Source of the DNA: Spirodela intermedia
Lineage: Eukaryota > Streptophyta > Magnoliopsida > Alismatales > Araceae
Direction: 5' to 3'
Assembly (NCBI GenBank): GCA_902729315.2
Contig: LR746275.1
Coordinates: 622,501-686,500, forward strand
DNA: 64,000 bases
Shown piece by piece: positions 39,201-51,439 of this stretch. The notes under the pieces were generated by a model. The model was not told the origin of the DNA and made no database searches. It saw nothing but the letters and a program-made list of their open reading frames with translations. Both the position numbers and the translations under genes were made by a program. Every line of letters begins with the position of its first letter. Within the stretch, counting starts at the first letter, position 1.

Positions 39201-39909
39201 AGACCATGGATAGAAGAAAAATTAACTTTCCTACGTGCAAAATCCAAGTCAAAACAATGGGATATCCATGCTCTATTTTGATAAGGGCCTTGTTCCACAA
39301 ATCATATGTTTGCATTGACAAGCTGGTGACCCATGGCTTCTGCTTCCAAAGCCATTCCTTCACTACTCCTAGAACATATGTAGTCAATGTGGTTAACCCG
39401 CCACTGGGCATTGTATCTGAAGATTTGCTACTAGCGGACACATTTTCACCAGTCGAATTATCACGCATATTATTCCTTGGACTCTCGTAATTGATATTGC
39501 TATCCTGTGGTACTCCACCATATTCTCTTGTTTCAGCACCATCAAATATTGAACCAAAATCTGCACCATCTTTTGTTTTACTAGATGAGGGAACAGACTC
39601 TTCTAAATTTGGCATTCTACTGTCCTCTGACCTTTGTCTATTAGAACCTTTGCCAGATCTTTTGTTACTTTTTTTCCTTCTTGCAGAAAACTTAGTAGAT
39701 GTTGTCCCATCTTCCAAAGGGTTGTTCAATTGGCCGTGAACTTCACAAATTGGAACTGTGTTACTGTCAGGAACTTTTCCCTCACATGATTTGAACGTAT
39801 CACTTTCATCTGATAATGGCTTGCCCGCAGTCTCAGACTTTGTATCTGTGAGATTAGATCCACCATGATGCAAGCCATTCCTTTGTTGGTTCCCCTTTCG
39901 AGCCATCAT
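30236..39909 (-). CDS. Membrane-bound DnaJ (Hsp40) protein with Jiv90 domain, DNAJC14-like
   Basis: J-proteins stimulate Hsp70 ATPase; this family resembles animal ER-membrane DNAJC14/Jiv. Nine exons join in phase: 39070-39909, 35153-35282, 34607-35055, 34376-34456, 34175-34273, 31078-31242, 30899-30985, 30710-30781 and 30236-30547, giving 744 residues. Residues 1-170 are a hydrophilic Ser/Lys-rich region (MMARKGNQQRNGLHHGG start). Several hydrophobic segments lie at about 175-350. The J domain is at about 440-512 (DHYSALGLARYETIDASYLK, then AMLVHPDKNMGN with HPD at 478-480). Then comes a Jiv90 region with two CxxC pairs (TCKKCGDFHLW, RWCQECKDLHP), IAYVCADSRIYDATEWFLCQ and SCPVNTHKPSFHVNTS, and a basic tail ending KKRKKGKKQW. 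Introns 1 (3.8 kb) and 5 (2.9 kb) are long. An acceptor at 39931/39930 suggests a 5' UTR intron. Confidence 0.93.
36180..36420 (+). mobile_element. Possible LTR-retrotransposon remnant in intron 1 of the DnaJ gene
   Basis: The stretch ending in GTGACAAATTGGTATCAAGG (36341-36360) resembles the LTR-end and primer-binding-site context (AAATTGGTATCAGAGC) of plant Ty3/gypsy elements such as Del/Tekay. It lies in sequence that is GC-richer than the intron around it. I found neither a partner LTR nor pol fragments, so the boundaries are guesses. Confidence 0.25.
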
Positions 39910-42900
39910 TAATCAGCTGCTTGGGTTAGACTGAGCACATCAAATCCATTTCTGGTGCATAAGCAAATATAGGGAGTCAATGTGAGAGATCAAAATGTAT
40001 GCCCAAGCGCAGAATTAGCAATAGTTGAATGGTAGCAACCACAATCATTTGTTGATTATAAAACCAAAGGAAAAAGTTTGAATTGCCAGGGAATTTACTA
40101 CTATAACTATGAGAAACATATTGAAGAGTGAATGAATATCCAATAAGATGGAAATAAGAAAAACTTTCACAGAAGATAGCATTATCAGAGTAAAACTTTG
40201 CAGATAGTCGAACTATTCAATAACAAGGCAGCAAGCATATCTACTAACAAAATAACTTTCAAACAATCCCGAAGGAAATGCTCAATTTTTTACAAATCAT
40301 AGGTAATTCAACTCAAATATCAAATTGCTAGCATTTTCACCAAAAGCAATAAAGAACACACAATAAGGATCTAGTGAACACAGAATCAGAATCTCAAGAA
40401 AATAGCATGTGAAGGTGTGAGTTTTCGTCAACCATGATAACCACCGTAACAGAAAATGGTATCAGAATAAAACCTGACAATGAGATGAGTTAAAACAAAA
40501 AAAACAGCTCAATTAAACGTTTTTTCTGATGAACATGACCATGAAAAATAAAATCATTGAGATGGGGGACACATTTTCTAAGTGTCTCTTAAAGGCTACG
40601 GAGCTTTCATTTATCAACACCAACCTAAAAATATGCACATGCTTTCTAACTTTTTGAGGTTTAAAAGGTCCATGGAGAAGTATCAGAAGAATGATATTCA
40701 TGAGCAGAGACAATGAATATCATTTATCAAATAATCAATACTTCAATTGGAAATCAATATGAAACTGAAAACATTCAACAGGTTAACGCACAAACTCCAA
40801 CAAAAACAACATAAAAATCAAGTGATGAAAAGACAATGAAAAGGAAATAGCATGAAAAAAGGACCTAACATCAGGGGGATGAGTGTGCACCAGGTCAATC
40901 TTTTACACAGAGGATACAAAAAAAGGGTGAAATAAAAGTACTTTCTGACGTGCACAGTATTACAAATTCATTGAGTACGAAAAAGCAGATATATGGACAC
41001 ACCAGTATGCATGCAATAAGCTCACCAAAAAATACCCATACAAAAGTGATTCACACCCAGATGGAGCAGAATTTTCTAAGATCCCAAACTCAGTCAACTG
41101 ACACTTAAATACATAATAGAAAAATGGGAAAAACTCAATCAACTGCCAGATTATGCCTCGAGATCTCATTGTTCAGCTTGTTTCAAATGGCTCACAAAAG
41201 CGCATGAACAATGAGCCACTATACTTTTCAGTTCCATTTGAGGGAGCCATTCCACTACAGTCACTCCATCTCTTTCATAGCTGCTATAAGGTCCCAAACA
41301 ATAACCATTACAGAAGGCCTTTGCCAGATCTGACGTGAGAAAAAATATCCAAGAAACTTATCACACATGTCCTCCCTCCCAAAAAGGCTGCAAGAAGTAT
41401 GTATGTATCGGGAGATGTCTGAGTGAGATAAAATCATAGTTTGGGGAGACATTCACATTCTGGCACTTAAGTACAGAAAGCATACAGATTTTCAACAATT
41501 TATGATATGGGATATATCCAATCAACACAACTGAGGGATTTTTCAAGAATCGATATTCCTAAGTTGGAAAAAGAACCATGGCATAACAAACTGACGACTT
41601 AATGATATCTGCAGGGGATTTCCAACAACTAGTAGTTCAAGCCAATTTGAAAAGGGGCCAGTTCATTTTTCAGTCTAGTAGGTTACGCCCATAGTGAATT
41701 ACTCCACAGTTTTTCCACGACTTTTACAACCCATAAATTTCATGATGGATAGGACTGTCCTCAATTTGATTCAGTTTCATAAATGCCGATAATACTTTAT
41801 AGCCTTGTGCTGTTAATCTTTTCTAAACAAGTAGCCTTAGTATTTTATTATTTAATAGAGTAAAAAGTCTTAATAAATCAGAGAGAGACAGACAGAGAGA
41901 GAGAGAGAGGGAGAGAGAGATGAAACAGGGAAGAGAGTAATGCTCGGGAGTGACAGAGAAAAAATAGATGGAGAAGTGTGAGAGAGGGAGAGAGAGTGAG
42001 CGAGCGAGCAAGACAGAGAGAGAGAGATGGCAGGGACTTTTTCATTTACTACTGGAGTCAAGTTTTTGTTCACTTCATTTAATGGCCTTATTGTGGCGTT
42101 TCGTTGAATACCAAACAGTGCTTCTTATCTTATATCAATTGATGAAAAACTACTTAGCAAGAAATCTTACTTCATCAATTTACCAACAGTCCAATAATCA
42201 GAAATAGATCAAAATACTTGGATGTGTTCAGTAAATAACCAGATACACTCCCGATTCAAAGCTGTCAAAAATGGTATCAGATAACACATATAATGACATC
42301 ATTTAGAGCTTCCAACATTTTTCCTCAAGGGATAGATCAAATAGGCTTCGTATCATGTCGCCACTTAACTATCTCACAACCATCAAGGTGAAGATATATT
42401 GAAGCAGTCGAGATACCGGTACTTAAGAAATAGAAAAAAAATCGTGCTCTCTGACCAAAACGGTCCACGCAGACCATAGCTATAATATGCAAGGCCATAT
42501 TTTCCGTGATCATCTGACTTGCTAAATAAAAATCTCAAAAAGTTGTAGTAGTTCCCACGCAATTTTTCTAGGACCGATGTTATTTCAGAAACTATGAAGA
42601 ATAAGGAGCAAGATGCAAAACAGAGCTCCATAAAGCTAACAATTTAATTATAACCAAACTTCTCAATCGCATTGACTATCACAGAACGTACAAGGGGTCC
42701 TCCGCTATTCCTTCTCAAAAGAGAAACTTCTCTAGGCAACCCTAGAGAAGGTCCTAACAACCGATGGTTCACACTAGAACAGGTCTACTTGGCACAGGAA
42801 ATTCCAAACCAACAACGCTTAAGCTACACGAAGGAACCTGAGAGTGCCGTTTAAATTTAATCTATAAAAATAAAATTGGTAAAATGTAAAATGAAATCTC

Positions 42901-43229
42901 AAACATCTGAAAGTCGCTGCGTCACCCCAACCAAACAATCTCAAAATTAATAGGTTTTTCAGACTTTAGGTAACACAGACATTAGATGCATCCTTGTTAG
43001 AAACGACAACCGTGAACAATTCAACTGTTAGGCGACAAGATGATTCTTCCAGTGGAAACCCAGCCACAGAGTCTTAGATTTAAGCACAAAAAAACCATTC
43101 AGAGAACCGCAAAAAGGAGGACGAGGAGAGAGCAAAGGCAGAATGCACCGAGAAAGGGACAGATAATCAGCATATAAGAGCAAGGGGTCCGAGAAGTGTG
43201 ATTTTGTATCACTGCACCATATACCTTCG
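39910..43229 (-). other. Probable 5' UTR end and long 5' UTR intron of the DnaJ gene
   Basis: Read on the minus strand, CTCAG|TCTAAC places an acceptor just above 39930, 21 bases before the start codon. A donor-like GAAG|GTATATGG occurs with its exon edge at 43225. If both are used, a 3.3-kb intron separates a leader exon (about 43225-43450) from the coding part. The interval holds no coding gene that I recognise; a GA-rich microsatellite block is at 41877-42027. Confidence 0.45.
41877..42027. repeat. Interrupted GA microsatellite block
   Basis: Several GA runs (41881-41920, 41980-42000 and 42012-42027) with short interruptions. Leu/Ser-rich open frames on the opposite strand are caused by this repeat. 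Confidence 0.85.
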
Positions 43230-43369
43230 ATTCGGCTGGAAGAAAATGACTTGAGACTTCCGCGGGCGAAGGGGGATGCGTTGGGTTGCCCGTCGAGCCT
43301 CGGAACAAAGTTAGAAGGGCCTCCTGGGTCGCGTTGACATGGCACCCGGGAGGTGGGGAGCGGGAGAAG

Positions 43370-43411
<42 letters not shown>

Positions 43412-43620
43412 CCCCTTTTGCGCTGCTTGCCGGGGGCAGACGGATCCGGAGTTCCGTCACGAACGGTGTTAGTACCGCTTGATGAGAGTTGCTCTGACTT
43501 GACCAGAGCATACACTTTCCAAAAGGGCTAATATTATGATATTTTTAATTCACGAAAAATCCCCATTTTCAACTTGTATATTTGGAGTTCAGTATATTAG
43601 AAAAACACTATTTTCCCTGA
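43225..43620 (-). promoter_or_regulatory. Probable leader exon and promoter of the DnaJ gene
   Basis: A GC-rich block (43240-43450) contains a (GA) run at 43373-43410, that is CT on the sense strand of the DnaJ gene. This mirrors the leaders of other genes here. AT-rich sequence follows beyond 43530 and could include the core promoter. Confidence 0.4.
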
Positions 43621-44206
43621 CCTAATGATACTTTTTCTGGCAAGGAACCGACCAATCACTCATAAGCATGTGGAAGTCTCTGATTGGCTCGCTTTGACCA
43701 GAATTGGGATTCGATAAATAAACCCATGAAATGACAACACAAAGAAAATAAAAAATAAAAAAATGCATATATTTGTGAGTGATAATCATATTTTTGTGTA
43801 AATATGAATGCACCAAGTTTCATGAGTTCGTCCATAGGTAATTAATTGCCATATCCTTGTTCTTCGGATGATCTTACACAGTGTCAAGCTGGGTATCGGA
43901 GGATTTTTCTGTAAAAAGCCATCGTTTCTCTTATTGTGAGAAAATAAGAGAAACGATCTGCATCAACTGGGATTCGAGAGCTTCCCTCAAGAACATCGCT
44001 TTCCATTTATAGCAAAAAAAGCCGACAAGAGCTTGAACCGTGAATCCACAGGGACAAAAAAAGGTGAAGTCATCGGATTCCTGAAGAATGATGACATGGG
44101 CAGGCAGCCTTTGAATCCCCAAGGATCAAAAATAGGATTTTTCTTGAATTCCTATAGTGGGTTCCTTGAATCCAGAGAGAGAGAGAGAGAGAGCAAATTC
44201 CCACTT
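43621..44206. other. Intergenic stretch between the DnaJ promoter and the Agenet gene 3' end
   Basis: I see no gene. A perfect inverted repeat, AGAAACGAT..., spans the pair near 43922-43956 (TCGTTTCTCTTATT / AATAAGAGAAACGA), which could form a 14-bp stem with a short loop. A short GA run lies at 44177-44194 just past the Agenet stop codon. Confidence 0.45.
43922..43956. repeat. Short perfect inverted repeat (hairpin)
   Basis: TCGTTTCTCTTATT is followed after about seven bases (GTGAGAA) by its reverse complement AATAAGAGAAACGA. It lies downstream of the minus-strand Agenet gene and upstream of the DnaJ gene; its role is unknown. Confidence 0.7.
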
Positions 44207-46280
44207 TCACATTGGAGGGAGAATTGCTTGAGAAGCCTGAACCCATCTGCCGTTGATCCACTCCAAATGGGGCCTCAGATCAGCGTGGCCAAAGGCCAGC
44301 TCTTCTTCCGAATATCTGAAATAGACTCCGTACCTTGAACCCCCGAGAACCCTGGAGATGACCCCCACCCACCACCCGTCGTTGTAGTAGGCGTCGACTT
44401 CCTCGAGCAGCTTGAACGTGTTGACCGCGGGCGCCTCGGGAGGGGGCCTAATGTGGAAGGCGTCCACACCCTCCCTCAACGGCTCCGCGCCGTCATCTGT
44501 CCTCAGAGCGTCGTACTCGACCAGGAACGTTCTCGGACTGAGCGGCTGCTCGACCGTCGCAGCATACCAAACCCCGCAGAAGCCATCGTCATCGCTGCTG
44601 ACCTCCACCTTCGTGCCCCTCGTGAACAGCAGTCCAAGGCGCCCCCAAATTTCCTGACCCAGACAATGAACAGAAAAGAATATGTCACGAAAAGTCAACG
44701 ACCTACCAGCAAATGAATGCCTTGTCTGCTCCAAAATCTCTGACCAACGATCCACGGCGATCATTCTCAAGGGCAGAAGCCCAAAGATTCGAAAGTGGTT
44801 TAAATACTGCCGTACACCATCTCTTCAAAAAGGAAAAAAGTCAAAAGGAGATCAGGCTTTCATCATCCACCTGCAAAGCCGGCGCAAAGCATGGACACGG
44901 TACATATTCTGTCACCGCAGTCTGTTTTCTCTACAGACTTCAGATGCTCACGCCATGACTCTCTCCTTCGTCGTCTTCTTACTCTCTTCTTTCCACTATT
45001 AGATCCTCCAAGCTTGCTTTCGAATTTGGGTTCCCTCCAACTCTGCAAGCATCTTCCTAACTTTCTCACTCTCTCCTCCACTTCAGTCTAAACTGAGTAT
45101 CAGGCCGGATCACGCTGGATTGGATTGAGTAATTTCAGTGCAGGATGGGAGTGCTGCAGGTCGATGGATGGGGCCATCTGATCCAAACGTTGACTATATA
45201 CGTAACAGTGGATTAATGGGGGAGGGAAGAAACAGCAGAGGAATCTTCCTTCTTGCAGCAGAAGAGGGGAAAGAACAAGCAAGAAGAGATCAGAAAGGCT
45301 ATCTGTATATATATACCTTGGCTGGCAAAACCCAGCGGCCATTGGTCCATTCCTGGCGCAACCTCACGTCGTCCTGATGAAACTCCAGCTCGCCGTCCCA
45401 GTGTTCAGACTTGACTGAGTACTTGAGACCCGGGAGGATCTTGGACACAACTCCCGCACAGCAGCCACATTCATGGAGCACTTCGACTTCCTCAAGGAGG
45501 CCGGGTTCGCCGGAGCTTGGAGCGGGAGGACGGGGACGGACGTGTTGCAGATGGACGATCTCCCTCCGGCGATCTTCCCCGCCATCCGCCGCCAGCTTCT
45601 GATACTTCACAAGCAGATTGTTATTCCAAATGTGTTTCTCCACGGCCGCCACGAACCAGGCGCAGAGGGAAGCTCCCGAGTCATGAGAGACTTCAACTTG
45701 GAATCCCAGAGGGTAAGCCTCAGCGGCTACTGACCCCTGCGCAGGAAGAGAGAGAGCAGCTGAAAAAGGAAGGAACATGAACAGCTTGAACAGGAAGCAG
45801 GAGATCTCTTACCGAGGTGATCAACTCGGGGTCAATCCACTGGTTGTCGACCCACTCGAGGTGCACCCGGAGATGAGCCTCCTCGAACACCATCTCCTCC
45901 CGGGAAATGGGAAAGCACACATTGTACCTCCTGTTCTTCCCCTTCCCGCGGCCGCTAATGGCGGCCATCACCACGCCGACCCACCAGCCGTCGTTGTACC
46001 AGGCGTCGACGGGGCGGTGCGGCACGAGGAGAAGCGCCGAGTGGAGAGGAGGGCGGGGACGGACGTGCGAGGCATGCACGATCTCGTGCAGGGGCCGGAG
46101 ATTTTCATCGCCGCCGGCGAGGAGATGGTCGTAGACGACGGCGTAGCTGCCGGCTCTGCGCAAGGGGCGCAGAACCTTCGCTTCGTACCAGGCGCCGCGG
46201 AAGCCGTCGTCATCGGCGCTCACTTCCACCGCGTCGCTGGGGGAGAAGTTTGTGAACACCCTTTCTTCTTCCCTGGCCAT
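44207..46280 (-). CDS. Agenet/Tudor-like domain protein with three Agenet pairs
   Basis: Agenet domains are plant Tudor-like folds that usually read histone tails or bind RNA/chromatin. Three exons join in phase 0: 45813-46280, 45317-45736 and 44207-44653, giving 444 residues from MAREEERVFTNFSPSDAVEV. Each exon holds one Agenet pair. Pair 1 has GAWYEAKVLRP and DAWYNDGWWVGVV. Pair 2 (residues 157-296) has CAWFVAAV and ECGCCAGVV. Pair 3 (residues 297-444) has GVWYAATV and DAYYNDGWWVGVI, ending in GRWVQASQAILPPM. Each pair also keeps an HxRPRPP-type turn and an EWxNGRW/EWVDNQW end. Pair 2 has Cys-Cys where the others have Trp-Trp, so its aromatic surface is probably lost. No DUF724 region follows. 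Long plus-strand open frames here are shadows. Confidence 0.92.
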
Positions 46281-46640
46281 CTTTCTCTCTCTAGAACAAC
46301 TGATCTCACTCAGGGGCCGAAGCAGGAGGGTTTGGAAGGGAAGAGGGGGTAGGGGGAGGCCCCGGGAAGGAGTTCGAGGAGCATTAACTTCGTCGCACCT
46401 GCTCTTCACTGCAACATCTGACTCAGGCGTCCGAGACGTCTGAAGTAAAAAGTCGTCGGCAAAATCTAGCGTTCGAGATTCGAGATGAGAGAGAGAGAGG
46501 AAGTTGTATTTAAAGCCTCTCGTAACAACATAAACGAAGACGATTACTCTTCCCCGCCCCCGCTCTCTCTCTCTCCCCCTCCATGCACATATACTTTTAA
46601 TACTGTAAATTTGCTCACGCGTTAGCGATCTAAGGCCCAC
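46281..46640 (-). promoter_or_regulatory. Promoter and leader of the Agenet gene
   Basis: The region upstream of the ATG is GC-rich (46320-46380) and then has a GA run (46486-46500) and a CT run (46561-46577). AT-rich sequence begins near 46590. No TATA box was assigned with confidence. Confidence 0.4.
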
Positions 46641-49600
46641 TTTTTTTGCGAAGAAGAAAATTTTATAATGGAGTTCATCGTAGAGGATCGAAACTTTTAG
46701 AAGCGAATGCCTTTTCGAGTTGGATATCAGCATGCAACAACTAGAACCCTTCACCCTTGTGAATAATCAAGGAGATAGACAAGGTTTTCAAATGACTAGC
46801 ATTCATGGATTACAAAGTGATTGCCTTTGCTCATGTGCTATTTATTCATGCTCATGATTAATGCCAAATTACCAAACTAACTTCTAGATCAAGAATATAG
46901 AAAAAAATCGATGTATAATGGTTGAGAGAAAGCTGTGTTGCATCCCCTCATTTAAGATGTTATATATCAAAAAAGTCCTTGAACTATCTAATTATTTATT
47001 ATATTTTTTTATTGATTTTCGTCCACTTGAATGCCAGGATGGTGTGGACATACTGTACTCTTTTCATAATGTCTATGAAAATATTTCATTATTTGTGGTT
47101 TTACATTCATTTGTAGATGTGTCCTCACCACAAAGAACTTGTCATGTTCTAGCACTTATGATAACTTGGAGTTCAATTTTTTGCTTTCCTTGGTTAACAT
47201 CATATATTGTGAATCACCATTTCACAAATCTAACCTTTGTGGTAGATTTATTCAGATTTCATACTTAGAAGCATTCTCTTAATGTATTATTTTTTAAATA
47301 CCACGAAATTATATTTAGTGTGAATTTTTTATTTGAGATTTTGTTTTAATGAAATCACCATAATAATTTTAGGGACATTTAATATTTGACCTCTTATGCT
47401 TGGTATCTTATGAATGTTTCATAGATGTAAGTACATAAATTAAAAAAGGTGTTTAATATAATTTCTAATGTAGGATGTGCTAGATTTAATGATTTTGATA
47501 TGAATAACGAATTCCATAAAGTTAAAATAAAAAATTACACTGAAATGTGTTTGGATACTAATCCAAGAATACAGATCTAAATCACTGATCTATTTTTATT
47601 GTTATATAAATATTTCTTCAGACCTCAAAATGAAGAAAGCATATAAAATGAATCGACCACCTTAGGAAAGAGAAATGTACTAATCCACATAAGATTGTGT
47701 TAGCCTACGAGTAGACCCAGTCAAATCAAACCAAATCCTACAATAGATAAAAATGAGATTTTCTCTATGAGGTTTGGCACATGACATGAGAGAGAATCTA
47801 ATGCATAGTAGAAGACCTCTAACAAGGGTGGTATATATTGAAATAGTCAGAAAATTTAAAATATGTCAACAAATCTTTAACTAGCATCTATGTAAAGCAA
47901 CTTGGTTAAAAGCTGGTCAAACTGAAAATATGACAATAGTTTAATCACACCCAATCTAACAACAAGTTGACCCAAATAAATTTTGGTTCACATATCTCAC
48001 AAATTTGATATCAAACTATCAATATTTAGGGCTTTATAAATAGAAGTACAAAAGAACTATCAAAGAACATCAACCACCAACCATCTCTTTCTTCACATCT
48101 CTAAATCCACTTTAGAAAATCTATTACAAGTTCTTGTGTACATAAGTTTCATCCAATAGTTAAATCTAACAATAATGGTCATAAAAACGAGCTCTTTCAT
48201 TCAAAAATTTGTTAAACTTGATTTAGTACATGAGGACATTATGGGGAAATAATTGTAATAAAAGTTAGAAAGATGACTAGTGTCTTCGTCTAATGTGGGG
48301 TGAAAGACTCAAAATATATCATGTAAGAGCTTTTTTGATCATGTGATGTCTAGCTGTATTCTTTTAAAGGAGACTAATAGAACTCAAAGGTAAGGACCCT
48401 AAGACAATGCAAGCAACCTCAACATGTATAAGACTTTATCTATTTATTAAGCTTCACATAACATAGGGATTGGCATGCTTGTGAGAAGAATGTAGAAAAG
48501 TAGAGGATCCATCATGCAGGACACGATGATCATTAGCCATTCATGAATTAAAGATGCAGTAATATACTCTTTCTCATAACTTTTCATAATAGAACAACCC
48601 ACTGAAATGTAAATAGGGATAAAAATGTGGTAAATATCATGAAGAATAATTAAATACTACACAAAAGAATGTTTTGAAAAGGAAACCATTGAAGGCTTTC
48701 CACAAATGTATCTACTTTGTTAGATCAATTAGCATGTCAACCTATCTAGCCAATTATTGTATTTACGCACTATGTTGACCCAAATCATTGTGTTGGCGCA
48801 ATATGTGTTGACCTATGATAGATTGTGTGGACAATAATTTGGTAGAAACTATTTAAAATCACTAATATTTTTAAACCTAATATAATTTAATTTATCCCCT
48901 CTCTTGTATGTAATATTGCCTAATGGGAGAACCAACAAGATGTCAATAATTGCTAGTAGAAAGTATTAAGATCATATATGAGTCTAGATAGTCGACCTTC
49001 CTTTTGAATGCTGGCCATTCATTTTAACAATGTTTTTTCAAAAATATATATAACATCTAATACGTTCAAATATAACGCACATCAATTTATATCACAAATA
49101 TAAAAAGATTAATGTAAAATTTCAGATTGTATTAAAGATACATTATTTTTCTCAACATAACCAAATCAGTGACATATGAAAAAATAACTATTATCTCTTA
49201 ACTAATAAATGTTAGGAGGCCTCAAAAAACTTAGCTATGGAGGTGAAGCTTAATACTATCAGTTTTCAATACAATGCTCATTCTACTAATTTCTATGTAT
49301 ATCTTATAGTCTATTTTTAGATAAATTGATATAAATGTGTGAAATCATGATCACTATTAATATTGAAATTTAATAAAGAAAACTTGAAATTCATTCCAAG
49401 TGTTTATGTAATGGATCTTTGAACAATAATAAATAAGGAGGATTAGAGCTAGAGATTAATTCAATGCAAATATTTGGTTAAGTGCTTATCCTAACCACAA
49501 ATTAATTAAAAGTAAGATGAAAGGAGCCTAATATCTTGCACTCCATGTACATCTAAGTGTTGGCAAGGGTAGAAGCTGGCTGTCTTTTTAATGAATTGTA

Positions 49601-49657
49601 CACCTCTTGGTCTAAGGAGAAAATCATTCATTCACAAATGCAAATGTAGGTGCTATC
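46641..49657. other. AT-rich gene-free region
   Basis: Three kilobases with no recognised gene. A 116-codon frame at 46918-47268 has no family features and no neighbouring coding signal. The region may be old, decayed transposable-element DNA, but I could not match any part to the elements in this window. It ends with CTATC, the target duplication of the next element. Confidence 0.5.
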
Positions 49658-51269
49658 TAATAAGTCTTCATTATCATGAGTTAATAATTATTAAATAATA
49701 TAGTTTTAGCCATAACTCATGATAAATAAACTTATATTGTGTTAAAGTGTGAAAAGTAGTTTTTAGTTGATTAATGTGTATTTTTGGGTAATTATGTGAT
49801 TTTATACGATTTTTATAGTCTTACTTTTGAGATAAATGAAGAACAAGAAATAAAAATAAAAATATGGCAAAATGGGGGCACCCGCCAGCCAGCTGGACCT
49901 ACAAGCAGGTCGGAAGCATAATCAGAGAGTAGCTGTGAGTAGGGGCTCAAGCAGCTTGGCTTGGACTGATAGGGCACCTGTGTGCCACTCCCCTTCCACG
50001 TCACTAGTGGCCAGTCGACTATAGGGCAAGGAGTGGTCGTACACACAAAAGAAGGGACTTTGCTTAAAAAGCTAACATTATTATATATTCGCTTGAAAAA
50101 TCAGCGCACAACTGATGTGAGACTAAACATGCGTCACACCTTCCTCAGAAGAGGCGGGCGACCGACATGAGTTTGAATCCTCCCAGAGTTAAAATTCATA
50201 TATTTTTATTTGATTATCGCGACTTTCCTACAGATCATTGGTGAAGGATTAAGCAACAAGAATCACTGGATCATCAGCGAAAATCTCATCAACGTGATTC
50301 GTGGAGCATTGCTACTAAAATTGTTGAACGATTCACGATAAAAGGATCGCAAATCTATTGAGTAAATCATCTCTGATTGATCAATGAACAAGCCATCATC
50401 AAGAAGAGGACAACCCGTTGAGAGACGAGTCGTCACCTCTTGAGAGCATACTAGATGCGATGAAGAGCCTCCTCTTGTTGTGCGGACTTGATGATGAAGC
50501 TCCCTGACACACGCCCCACCTCCATCTAGCTTCTCTCCGTCGGGTGACAACTGTTGGAGAGTCACAAAGTCATTGTTTTTCTGCTCTACCAGGTGACAAC
50601 CGCTGGAGATGACTCGACAACCCATTTTAGTGATCTTTAGACTTCGCGAGAAGATCTAGAGATTGCCCACGTCGTCTTTGTCCAAGGAGAGCCTTCGAGG
50701 CCATGGACACTACACAACGATCCTCCCGAACGCTCAAGATTCCGGCACATCGTCGACGCATCGCCGTCGTGATGCCGGAACTCTATTTTCTTAATTTCAA
50801 CTTACTTTACGCTTCATTTAGTGATAGTTTTTGTGATTTTAATTTATCAAATATACTTTGTTCTATTACAATCTTTCGGCTTTTAAAGATCTTAATTTGA
50901 TCAATTAAATCGTCTATAATCACTTACGTAAGAATCGTCGGGCGGAACTTTATTTCTGTCCAATTCACGTTCGCCAGGCACTAACGTCATCTTGATGTCA
51001 GCACCTTTATTTTCCTTTTTTGTGAATTTTAAATAGATTTATTTTTTATTTCCTAGTATAAAATTCATAGAAAATCGTATTCATTACTAGATATTACATT
51101 ACATCCCTATGATCGAGTTGGAAAATTACCACTATTTTTGGAAGTTTTATTGAATTATAATCGATATATATTTATTTTGAAATACTTCTAAATATCTAAA
51201 AATTCGTATTTTTTAGTTTTATAAATTTTATATTTGTGTGATTTAATATACAACAATTGAGTCACGTTA
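49658..51269 (+). repeat. 5' LTR of the rearranged Athila element
   Basis: This 1612-bp LTR is collinear with 8346-9990. A primer-binding site TGGCACTGTTGCTGGG follows at 51275-51290 (tRNA-Asp type, three transitions). Confidence 0.92.
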
Positions 51270-51439
51270 AATTTTGGCACTGTTGCTGGGAGGATATATT
51301 GTATAATATTTAGTATTTTTCTATTTTTCTCTTAGAGTACACAAAATTTTTTTAACTCTTTTTTTATTTTCTTTTTGCTGATTTTTTTTAGAAAAAGGGA
51401 ACGAAAAGAAGCAAGACAAGAAATGGAGCATACTGAAGG

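Noticed and set aside
41823-42207. Leu/Ser- and Arg/Glu-rich frames over the GA repeats
   Set aside because: These are translations of simple dinucleotide repeats, not proteins.
45777-46352. 191-codon plus-strand frame opposite Agenet exon 1
   Set aside because: It is a shadow of the Agenet coding exon, whose translation has clear domain motifs.
46918-47268. 116-codon frame in the gene-free region
   Set aside because: AT-rich, hydrophobic, no family features, no promoter-like leader, and an overlapping frame of similar length.
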